Source: Salinicola corii
GTDB lineage: Bacteria; Pseudomonadota; Gammaproteobacteria; Pseudomonadales; Halomonadaceae
Reading direction: 5' to 3'
Assembly (NCBI RefSeq): GCF_008298015.1
Contig: NZ_VTPX01000001.1
Span: 744,001 to 808,000 of the forward strand
DNA length: 64,000 nt
Shown here: positions 57,369-64,000 of the stretch, piece by piece
Position numbering within the stretch: position 1 is the stretch's first letter
Layout of the letters: the number at the start of each line of letters is the position of its first letter
Translations under genes and position numbers: made by a program
The notes under the pieces: model-generated
The model's input: the letters and a program-made list of their open reading frames with translations, nothing else
Told to the model about the DNA's origin: nothing
The model's database searches: none

Positions 57369-60110
57369 ATGTTGAACGCAATACTACACAAGCTGGTCGG
57401 CTCCAAGAACGACCGCGACGTCAAGCGCATGCGCAAGCAGGTGGCGGCGATCAACGCACTGGAAGCCCAGTTCGAAGCGCTGGATGACACGGCACTCAAG
57501 GCCAAGACCGCAGAGTTTCGCCGACGTCTGGCCGATGGCGAGAAGCACGAGGCCATGCTGCCGGAAGCGTTCGCTACCGTCCGGGAGGCTAGCAAGCGCG
57601 TGCTCGGCATGCGCCATTTCGATGTCCAGATGGTTGGCGGCATGGCGCTGCACGAGGGCCGGATCGCCGAGATGAAGACCGGTGAGGGCAAGACGCTGGT
57701 CGGGACGTTGTCGGTCTACTTCAATGCGCTGCTGGAGAAAGGCGTGCATGTGGTCACGGTCAACGACTATCTGGCCAGTCGTGACGCCAACTGGATGCGT
57801 CCGCTCTACGAATTTCTTGGTTTGAGTGTCGGGGTCATCGCCTCCGGCCAGCCGAACGAGGAAAAGAAGCAGGCTTATGCCTGCGATATCACCTACGGGA
57901 CCAATAACGAGTACGGCTTCGACTATCTGCGCGACAACATGGCCTTCTCGCTGCAGGACAAAGTCCAGCGACCGTTGCACTATGCGATCATCGACGAGGT
58001 CGACTCGATCCTGATCGATGAAGCGCGCACGCCGCTGATCATCTCCGGTCCCGTGGAGGAGGACGTCGAACTCTATCGCACGATTCACACGCTCTCCAAG
58101 CAGCTCAAGCAGTGTACCGACGAAGAGGACCCGACCACCGGCGATTTTCTGATCGACGAGAAGCAGAAACAGGTGGAGTTGACCGAAGAGGGGCATCAGC
58201 GGGTCGAGCAGCTGATGCGGGAAGCGGGCCTGCTCAAGTCGGAAGACTCGCTCTACGCAGTTCAGAATCTCGGTTTGCTGCAGCATATTCATTCGGCGCT
58301 GCGTGCTCGCTGTCTCTATCACCGTGATGTCGACTACATCGTCTCGGATGGTAACGTGGTGATCGTCGACGAGCACACCGGGCGTACCATGCCGGGGCGC
58401 CGCTGGTCGGAAGGTCTGCATCAGGCGGTCGAGGCCAAGGAAGGGGTGGCGATCCAGCGCGAGAGTCAGACGCTGGCATCCACCACCTTCCAGAATTATT
58501 TCCGCCTCTACGATAAGCTGGCCGGGATGACCGGTACCGCCGATACCGAGGCCTTCGAGTTCAATCACATCTACGGGCTCGACGTGCTGGTGATCCCCAC
58601 CAACCGTCCGTTGGCGCGCCAGGATCTGAACGATCTCGTCTATCTGAGTGCCGAGGAGAAGTACGCCGCGATCATCGAGGACGTCAACACGCAGCGCGAG
58701 GCCAACCGGCCGGTACTGGTGGGCACCGCGTCCATCGAGACCTCGGAGTATCTCTCCAAGCTGATGCAGGCGAAGCAGATTCCTCACAACGTCCTCAATG
58801 CCAAGCAGCATGACAGCGAGGCCGAAATCATTGCCCAGGCAGGTCGCCCCGGTGCCATCACGCTGGCCACCAACATGGCGGGCCGTGGCACCGATATCGT
58901 GCTCGGCGGCAACTGGGAAGCCGAAGTCGCCAAGCTCGAGGACCCCAGCGAAGAACAGATCGAATCGATCAAGGCGGAGTGGCAGCAGCGTCACGATGCC
59001 GTGCTCGAGGCTGGTGGCCTGCACGTCATTGGTTCCGAGCGGCACGAATCCCGCCGGATCGACAACCAACTGCGTGGCCGTGCCGGCCGCCAGGGGGATC
59101 CGGGCTCGACGCGTTTCTTCCTGTCGCTGGAAGACAGTCTCATGCGACTGTTCGGCTCCGATCGGGTCCAGCGCCTGATGGGTGCGCTGGGACTCGAGGA
59201 AGGCGAAGCCATCGAGCACAAGATGGTCTCCAACGCGGTCGAGCGGGCGCAGAAGAAGGTCGAAGGCCGCAACTTCGACATCCGCAAGCAGTTGCTGGAG
59301 TACGACGATGTCTCCAACGATCAGCGCCGGGTCATCTACGAGCAGCGAGACGATATCCTTGCCGCCGACGAGATCTCCGACAACGTTGCCAGCATCCGCG
59401 ATGAAGTGCTCGAGCAGACGGTCTCCGACTACGTGCCGCCGCAGAGTCTGCCGGAGCAGTGGGAGCTGGCAGGACTGCAGGATCAGCTCAAGCAGGAGTT
59501 CAACATCGACCTTCCGCTGGTGCAGTGGGCGGAGGAGGACGACAGCTTCAACGAGGAAGTACTGCGTCAACGCCTGCTGGACCAGCACCGTGGTCAATAT
59601 CTCGCCAAGGTCGAAGCGATTGGTGGCGACATGATGCGACGTTTCGAGAAACAGGTCATGCTTCAGGTGCTGGACACTCGCTGGAAGGAGCACCTGCAGT
59701 CGATGGATCACCTTCGCCGGGGCATTCACCTGCGGGGCTACGCGCAGAAGAATCCGAAGCAGGAATACAAGCGAGAGGCGTTCGAGCTGTTCCAGTCCCT
59801 GCTTTACAACATCAAGCATGACGTCACCCGCATCCTGAGCCATGTACAGGTGCGTCGTCAGGAAGAGGTTGAGGATCTGGAGCGTCAGCGTCGCGAAGCG
59901 CTCGAACGGGAAAAGGCGGCCAGCCAATCGGTCCACGAGGAGGCTGTCGCCGCTGCTCAGCAGACTGCCGACGGGGCGGAATCGAAAGTCGAGCCGGCCG
60001 AGGATGGTGCCCAGCCGGTGCGCCGGGAGGGCCCGAAAGTCGGGCGTAACGATCCTTGCCCGTGCGGTTCCGGCAAGAAGTACAAGCAGTGCCATGGTGC
60101 GCTGAGCTGA
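57369..60110 (+). CDS. secA: Preprotein translocase ATPase SecA
   Basis: Motor that drives preproteins through SecYEG. 913 residues: Walker [10 protein letters not shown] (about 102-110), DEVD box [13 protein letters not shown] (about 207), second NTPase domain with [12 protein letters not shown] (about 503), scaffold and wing, and the C-terminal zinc motif [14 protein letters not shown] that binds SecB. ATG 57369 is preceded by CAGGAA. The upstream small ORF and leader pairing suggest secretion-responsive control. Confidence 0.97.
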   Translation: MLNAILHKLVGSKNDRDVKRMRKQVAAINALEAQFEALDDTALKAKTAEFRRRLADGEKHEAMLPEAFATVREASKRVLGMRHFDVQMVGGMALHEGRIAEMKTGEGKTLVGTLSVYFNALLEKGVHVVTVNDYLASRDANWMRPLYEFLGLSVGVIASGQPNEEKKQAYACDITYGTNNEYGFDYLRDNMAFSLQDKVQRPLHYAIIDEVDSILIDEARTPLIISGPVEEDVELYRTIHTLSKQLKQCTDEEDPTTGDFLIDEKQKQVELTEEGHQRVEQLMREAGLLKSEDSLYAVQNLGLLQHIHSALRARCLYHRDVDYIVSDGNVVIVDEHTGRTMPGRRWSEGLHQAVEAKEGVAIQRESQTLASTTFQNYFRLYDKLAGMTGTADTEAFEFNHIYGLDVLVIPTNRPLARQDLNDLVYLSAEEKYAAIIEDVNTQREANRPVLVGTASIETSEYLSKLMQAKQIPHNVLNAKQHDSEAEIIAQAGRPGAITLATNMAGRGTDIVLGGNWEAEVAKLEDPSEEQIESIKAEWQQRHDAVLEAGGLHVIGSERHESRRIDNQLRGRAGRQGDPGSTRFFLSLEDSLMRLFGSDRVQRLMGALGLEEGEAIEHKMVSNAVERAQKKVEGRNFDIRKQLLEYDDVSNDQRRVIYEQRDDILAADEISDNVASIRDEVLEQTVSDYVPPQSLPEQWELAGLQDQLKQEFNIDLPLVQWAEEDDSFNEEVLRQRLLDQHRGQYLAKVEAIGGDMMRRFEKQVMLQVLDTRWKEHLQSMDHLRRGIHLRGYAQKNPKQEYKREAFELFQSLLYNIKHDVTRILSHVQVRRQEEVEDLERQRREALEREKAASQSVHEEAVAAAQQTADGAESKVEPAEDGAQPVRREGPKVGRNDPCPCGSGKKYKQCHGALS

Positions 60111-60158
60111 GAATGGCCAGGGGCACGGGCCCGGCCTGTGCTCCTTGAGGAGAATGGA

Positions 60159-61367
60159 ATGGCCGTAGGTAAATCACTGTTTCCCCGAATGGCGGCGCTC
60201 GAGGGCGTGCGGCTGGGAACCGCGATGGCAGGTATCAAGAAGCCGAACCGTCGCGATCTGGTGGTGATCGAGGTGCCCGAAGGTGCCTCCGTCGCTGCCA
60301 CGTTCACCCGTAATGCCTTCTGTGCGGCACCCGTGCACGTCGCTCGAGACCACCTGCAGCGAGCGATGCCACGCTACTTGCTGATCAATACCGGCAATGC
60401 CAATGCGGGAACCGGCGTGAAGGGCCGCGAGGACGCCGAGGATTGCTGCCGCGCACTGGCCGCGCTGACCGAAACCGAGAGCCATCATGTACTGCCGTTC
60501 TCGACCGGGGTGATTGGGGAGCCGCTGCCGGTGGCTCGAATCACGGATGGTTTGTCCGCCGCGCTGGAATCGCTGGATGCCGACGGCTGGGCGCTCGCTG
60601 CCGAGGGCATCATGACCACCGATACTCGTATCAAGGGCGCTTCGGCCCAGGTCGAGCTCGGCGGTGGCACGGTCACCATCAACGGGATCAGCAAGGGCTC
60701 CGGCATGATCCAGCCCAACATGGCGACCATGCTCGGGTTCGTCGCCTGCGATGCGGCGATCGAGCAGGACCGGCTCCAGCAGTGGCTGCGTGAGGCGGTG
60801 CGAGTCTCTTTCAACTCGATTACGGTGGATTCGGATACTTCCACCAACGATGCCTGCACGCTGATCGCTACCGGTCGTGGCCCGCGCGTCGAGTCGGCCG
60901 ACGATGAACATCGCTTCCGCGAGGCGCTGACATCGGTGCTTGTCGAACTGGCGCAGGCGATCATTCGTGATGGCGAGGGGGCGACCAAGTTCGTCACGTT
61001 ACAGGTCGAACAGGCGGAGAGCGTCGACGAGGCGCGAGCGGTGGCGTTCACGGTAGCCCACTCGCCGCTAGTCAAGACGGCGCTCTACGCGAGCGATGCC
61101 AACTGGGGACGAATCCTGGCTGCCGTCGGGCGCGCGCCGGTGAAGGATCTGGACGTCGAGCGCGTCATCATCGATCTCGGAGGCGACCGCCTGGTGGAGC
61201 ATGGCGGTCGCGCCGACAGTTACACGGAAGAGGCGGGCAGTCGGGTAATGGCTCAGGAAGAGATCGTCATCCGCATTCGCCTCGGTCGCGGCGATGCCAA
61301 CGCTACGATCTGGACATCGGACCTGTCCCACGATTACGTATCGATCAACGCGGATTACCGCAGTTGA
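60159..61367 (+). CDS. argJ: Bifunctional glutamate N-acetyltransferase/ornithine acetyltransferase ArgJ
   Basis: Recycles the acetyl group in arginine synthesis. 402 residues; the self-cleavage site is the Thr of M-A-T-M-L-G-F (about residue 193), preceded by K-G-S-G-M-I-Q-P-N, giving alpha and beta chains. I-N-T-G-N-A-N-A-G-T-G and the C-terminal N-A-x-x-W-T-S-D-L-S-H-D-Y-V-x-I-N-A-D-Y-R-S are diagnostic. ATG 60159 follows GAGGAGAA. It lies 48 bases after secA. Confidence 0.96.
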   Translation: MAVGKSLFPRMAALEGVRLGTAMAGIKKPNRRDLVVIEVPEGASVAATFTRNAFCAAPVHVARDHLQRAMPRYLLINTGNANAGTGVKGREDAEDCCRALAALTETESHHVLPFSTGVIGEPLPVARITDGLSAALESLDADGWALAAEGIMTTDTRIKGASAQVELGGGTVTINGISKGSGMIQPNMATMLGFVACDAAIEQDRLQQWLREAVRVSFNSITVDSDTSTNDACTLIATGRGPRVESADDEHRFREALTSVLVELAQAIIRDGEGATKFVTLQVEQAESVDEARAVAFTVAHSPLVKTALYASDANWGRILAAVGRAPVKDLDVERVIIDLGGDRLVEHGGRADSYTEEAGSRVMAQEEIVIRIRLGRGDANATIWTSDLSHDYVSINADYRS

Positions 61368-61445
61368 ACGCTTTCTGACGGAGAGCGATATTCCGAAGCC
61401 GGATGTCGCCGTCAAACACTGAAGTGGCGCGAGAGACTTAGCAAG

Positions 61446-62399
61446 ATGATCAAGAGACGGGTCCATGTGGCGGCTGCCGCCGTCATCCGAGGCGATGGGC
61501 GAGTGCTGATTGCCAGGCGTCCGGCGACGGTCGACCAGGGCGGTCTGTGGGAGTTTCCGGGGGGCAAGCTGGCGCCCTACGAAACCGGCTTCGAGGCGCT
61601 CAAGCGGGAACTGAGCGAGGAACTCGGCATTCAGATCCTGCGCGCACAGCCGTTGATTCGGGTGCATCACGAGTACGCCGACAAGCATATCCTGCTGGAT
61701 GTCTGGCAGGTACGCGAGTACGAAGGCGACCCGTACGGCAGAGAGGGGCAGCCGGTGCGGTGGGTCGAGGTCGACGATTTGACCAACTACGCCTTCCCGG
61801 CGGCCAATCTGCCGATTCTGCGGGCGGTGGCGCTGCCCCAGGAATATCTCATCACCGCCGAAGAGGCGGATGACTCCGTCTTCCTCGACCGGCTCGAGCG
61901 TGCCCTGAAAGAGGACAACATTCGCCTGGTGCAGTTGCGCGCCAAGGGGCTGGATGACCCGGCCTACCAGGCCCGTGCGGAGAAGACCCTGGAACTGTGC
62001 CGTCGCTACGGCGCCAAGTTGCTGCTGAACGCCGACCCCGAGTGGCTGCAACGGGTCGATGCCGACGGCATTCATCTGACCAGCGCCAGGCTGATGGAGC
62101 TCAAGCGACGCCCGGTTTCCAGCGACAAGTGGCTGGGCGCCTCGACCCATGGCGAAGAACAGCTGACCCAGGCCGGACAGATCGACTGCGACTTCGTCAC
62201 CCTCTCGCCGTTGGCGCCGACACCATCGCATCCTGAAGCGGTGACGATCGGGTGGCACGATTTCCAGCAGATGGTGGAGATGGCAGCGATGCCGGTCTTC
62301 GCGCTGGGCGGGATGACGCGCCACCATGCGAATCAGGCGCGGGCTGTCGGGGCGCAGGGGATCGCATCGATTCGCGATTTCTGGCGTGACGATTCCTGA
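61446..62399 (+). CDS. Nudix hydrolase (MutT-like) fused to a ThiE-like domain
   Basis: 317-residue fusion. N-terminal Nudix domain (about 5-130) with the full box G40-x5-E46-x7-R54-E55-x-x-E58-E59-x-G61, like MutT, which removes 8-oxo-dGTP. The C-terminal part (about 150-312) is a thiamine phosphate synthase-like TIM barrel with Q163-L-R165-A-K167-G, G-I-H-L, G-A-S-T-H and a P-T-P-S-H loop. In active ThiE I recall N-D-R and P-T-x-T-K where this one has N195-A-D and P-T259-P-S261-H262, so synthase activity is doubtful. The same fusion lies near argJ/secA in Pseudomonas. Confidence 0.9.
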   Translation: MIKRRVHVAAAAVIRGDGRVLIARRPATVDQGGLWEFPGGKLAPYETGFEALKRELSEELGIQILRAQPLIRVHHEYADKHILLDVWQVREYEGDPYGREGQPVRWVEVDDLTNYAFPAANLPILRAVALPQEYLITAEEADDSVFLDRLERALKEDNIRLVQLRAKGLDDPAYQARAEKTLELCRRYGAKLLLNADPEWLQRVDADGIHLTSARLMELKRRPVSSDKWLGASTHGEEQLTQAGQIDCDFVTLSPLAPTPSHPEAVTIGWHDFQQMVEMAAMPVFALGGMTRHHANQARAVGAQGIASIRDFWRDDS

Positions 62400-62411
62400 G
62401 CCACGAGCCAA

Positions 62412-62454
62412 AAACGGAAGACGCCGCACCCAGGGGGTGCGGCGTCTTCGTTTC
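62412..62454. terminator. Bidirectional terminator between the Nudix fusion and yacG
   Basis: Perfect 15-bp stem (62417-62431 with 62435-62449), 3-base loop, AAAA before and GTTT after. It lies in the convergent gap and suits both strands. Confidence 0.93.
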
Positions 62455-62505
62455 TGGCCATGGGATCAGGCTGTAGCAAGCGTCGACACACAGGGTGTAA
62501 GCGGA

Positions 62506-62751
62506 CTACTCGCCGCGTTCGAGCCGGTCGATGAGTTCGTCGAGTTCGGTTTCATCCATGTGCGGTTCGCCCGGAATGCGGTGGGAGCCATCCGCCCAGG
62601 CGCCCAGGTCGATCAGCTTGCAGCGCTTGGAACAGAACGGCCGATAGGCGTTTTCGGTCGTCCAGGCAACCGGTTGCTGGCACTGGGGGCAGGGGACGGT
62701 CAGCCCCTTACCGGCGCCGTTGGCGTTGCTTGGGTCGTTGGATCGAGTCAT
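62506..62751 (-). CDS. yacG: DNA gyrase inhibitor/zinc protein YacG
   Basis: 81-residue zinc-finger protein that binds GyrB and inhibits gyrase in E. coli. Four Cys ligands: C-P-Q-C (about 20-23) and F-C-S-K-R-C-K (about 39-43), then L-I-D-L-G-A-W and an acidic tail. It sits downstream of coaE, as in pilD-coaE-yacG of Pseudomonas. Confidence 0.94.
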   Translation of the reverse strand: MTRSNDPSNANGAGKGLTVPCPQCQQPVAWTTENAYRPFCSKRCKLIDLGAWADGSHRIPGEPHMDETELDELIDRLERGE

Positions 62752-62806
62752 AGAGAGATATCGTGTCGGTGGCTAACGTGTCGGGGGCGAGGGTGTCGAA
62801 GGACCG

Positions 62807-63439
62807 TCATCCCGCTGGAGAGCGCAACTGGCGGTACTTGGCATCCAGCCGAGCGACCTGATCGATCAAGTGTCGTCGAGTGCCTCCATTGTCGATGACG
62901 TCGTCGGCTGCTGCAAGGCGGCACTCCCGGGAGCTCTGCGCGGACAGGATGGACTCCACCTGGCGCCTGTCGACGCCATCCCGCGCCAAGGTTCGCTCGA
63001 TCTGGACCTCCCTGGGAACGTCCACGACTAGAATCCGATCGACCAGTTCGTGCTGACTCGATTCGATCAACAGTGGCGACACCAGTAGGCAGTAGGGCGC
63101 CCCAGCAGCCCGTAGCCGCATCAAGTGGGTCAACAGTCGCCGGCGAATACGCGGGTGTGTTTCCCCTTCCAGCCAGTGGCGTTCGGCTTCATCGTTGAAA
63201 ATTCGGGCGCGCAGCGCGCGGCGGTCGAGCGTGCCATCCTGCTGGAGGATCGTCTTTCCGTAGCGCTCGATGATGGCCGCCAGCGCGGGTTCGCCTGGCA
63301 TCACGATCTCTCGGGCAACATGGTCGGCGTCTATCCAGTTGATGCCCAGGGTGCCGAAGGCGTCGGCGACGGCGCTCTTGCCGGAGCCGATCCCGCCAGT
63401 GAGTCCCACCACCATGGTCTCGTGTGCGTTGGCTGTCAT
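62807..63439 (-). CDS. coaE: Dephospho-CoA kinase CoaE
   Basis: Last step of CoA synthesis (3'-phosphorylation). P-loop G-L-T-G-G-I-G-S-G-K-S-A-V (about 12-24), D-A-D-H-V-A-R-E-I (about 40), and L-L-I-E-S with the CoA-binding motif. 210 residues from ATG 63439, preceded by GAGGG at 5 bases; an internal ATG at 63415 is a less likely start. It overlaps nothing and lies 8 bases after pilD. Confidence 0.95.
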   Translation of the reverse strand: MTANAHETMVVGLTGGIGSGKSAVADAFGTLGINWIDADHVAREIVMPGEPALAAIIERYGKTILQQDGTLDRRALRARIFNDEAERHWLEGETHPRIRRRLLTHLMRLRAAGAPYCLLVSPLLIESSQHELVDRILVVDVPREVQIERTLARDGVDRRQVESILSAQSSRECRLAAADDVIDNGGTRRHLIDQVARLDAKYRQLRSPAG

Positions 63440-63447
63440 GGTCGCCC

Positions 63448-64000
63448 TCAGCCTCCCAGCAGCAGATTGCGATAGATTACCAGCAACGGCTCGCCGACCA
63501 GCATCGCAATCCACCCGGCCAGGGCGATAAAGGGGCCGAAGGGAATCGCCTGATTCCGATCTTGTCGCCGGGTGGCGATCAATGTCATGCCGGCGATCGC
63601 GCCGACACCGGCCGAAAGCAACAACAGCAGTGGCAGGCTTTGCCAGCCAAGCCAGGCACCGAGAGCCGCCATCAGCTTGAAGTCGCCATAGCCCATGCCT
63701 TCCTTGCCGGTGGTCAGCTTGAACAGCCAGTAGACCGACCACAGCGAGAGATATCCGGCGATGGCGCCCAGCACGGCATTCTCCAGCATCAGCGGTGCGA
63801 ACAGCCATTGGTAAAGCAGGCCAGCCCACAGCAGCGGCAGGGTCAACGTATCCGGTAGTAGTTGGGTGCGCCAGTCGATGACAGCCAACGCCAGCAGCGT
63901 CAGGCAGGCGCTGACCAGCCACAGACTCTGCCAGCTCAAGCCGTGCAGTGCGATGACCGCCAGCGCCAGTATCGCCGAGGCCAGCTCGATCAGCGGATAC
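63448..64000 (-). CDS. pilD: Prepilin peptidase/N-methyltransferase PilD (3' part)
   Basis: Polytopic aspartic peptidase that cleaves and methylates type IV prepilins and pseudopilins. The frame is open to the window edge (Y-P-L-I-E-L-A-S at the edge), so the N-terminal third, with the zinc Cys motif, is outside. Both catalytic Asp sites are present: V-I-D-W-R-T-Q-L-L-P-D and G-Y-G-D-F-K-L. The C-terminus ends normally at L-L-L-G-G. pilD-coaE-yacG is the Pseudomonas order, implying that pilBC lie just beyond. Confidence 0.95.
   Translation of the reverse strand, partial: YPLIELASAILALAVIALHGLSWQSLWLVSACLTLLALAVIDWRTQLLPDTLTLPLLWAGLLYQWLFAPLMLENAVLGAIAGYLSLWSVYWLFKLTTGKEGMGYGDFKLMAALGAWLGWQSLPLLLLLSAGVGAIAGMTLIATRRQDRNQAIPFGPFIALAGWIAMLVGEPLLVIYRNLLLGG

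Noticed and set aside
57384-60095. A 903-codon open frame antisense to secA
   Set aside because: It mirrors the third-position G+C bias of secA; the translation is low-complexity Leu/Arg/His-rich, with no ribosome site or family motif.

Overview
The window is about 63-65% G+C by eye and almost wholly coding. It carries one long run of housekeeping genes in an order typical of Gammaproteobacteria close to Pseudomonas and the Oceanospirillales. Protein features (DAP-type MurE, short-form HisG, AlgW/DegS-type protease, Nudix-ThiE fusion next to argJ) and gene order best fit a halophilic Halomonadaceae bacterium (Halomonas, Salinicola, Chromohalobacter and relatives). That genus-level guess rests on gene content and composition only. 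I see no insertion sequence, prophage, CRISPR array, tRNA or rRNA. The block matches, in condensed form, the P. aeruginosa region running from mreB back to argJ/mutT, with several genes missing at expected positions.

Layout. 1-11.8 kb: mreB (3' end), mreC, mreD, maf, rng, yhdP, tldD, then darP (minus) and pmbA: cell shape, RNA processing, envelope lipid transport and the TldD/PmbA protease. 11.9-20.5 kb (minus strand): a YciA-like thioesterase, mgtE, npr, rapZ, ptsN, hpf, rpoN, lptB, lptA, lptC, kdsD: the nitrogen-PTS/sigma-54 block joined to LPS transport. 20.8-27.7 kb (plus): mlaFEDCB, ibaG, murA, hisG, hisD. 27.8-31.9 kb: degS/algW (minus), a Nif3-family gene, zapG (minus), zapE. 32.1-34.3 kb: rplM-rpsI and sspA-sspB. 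34.4-37.8 kb (minus): dolP, diaA, yraN, lpoA. 38.0-39.4 kb: rsmI and the RNase P RNA gene rnpB. 39.4-56.2 kb: the division and cell wall cluster rsmH-ftsL-ftsI-murE-murF-mraY-murD-ftsW-murG-murC-ftsQ, a 337-base gap, then ftsA-ftsZ-lpxC. 56.4-62.4 kb: dciA (minus), a small exported protein, secA, argJ and the mutT-thiE fusion. 62.5-64.0 kb (minus): yacG, coaE and the 3' part of pilD.

Most genes serve the envelope: peptidoglycan precursors (MurA, MurC-G, MraY), septation (FtsL, I, W, Q, A, Z, ZapE, ZapG), elongation (MreBCD), lipid A and LPS (LpxC, KdsD, LptABC), outer membrane lipid balance (MlaFEDCB, YhdP, DolP) and export (SecA).

The most interesting item is the 115-residue signal-peptide protein directly upstream of secA. 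It ends in Arg-Arg-Gly-Pro-Pro, and its last codons can base-pair with the secA ribosome binding site, which is the architecture of a SecM-type translational arrest regulator although the sequence is unlike E. coli SecM. Next come a near-consensus sigma-54 promoter just upstream of rpoN itself, overlapped by a perfect 10-bp inverted repeat, and the absence of kdsC, petABC, ddlB, mraZ and hisC from places where relatives keep them.
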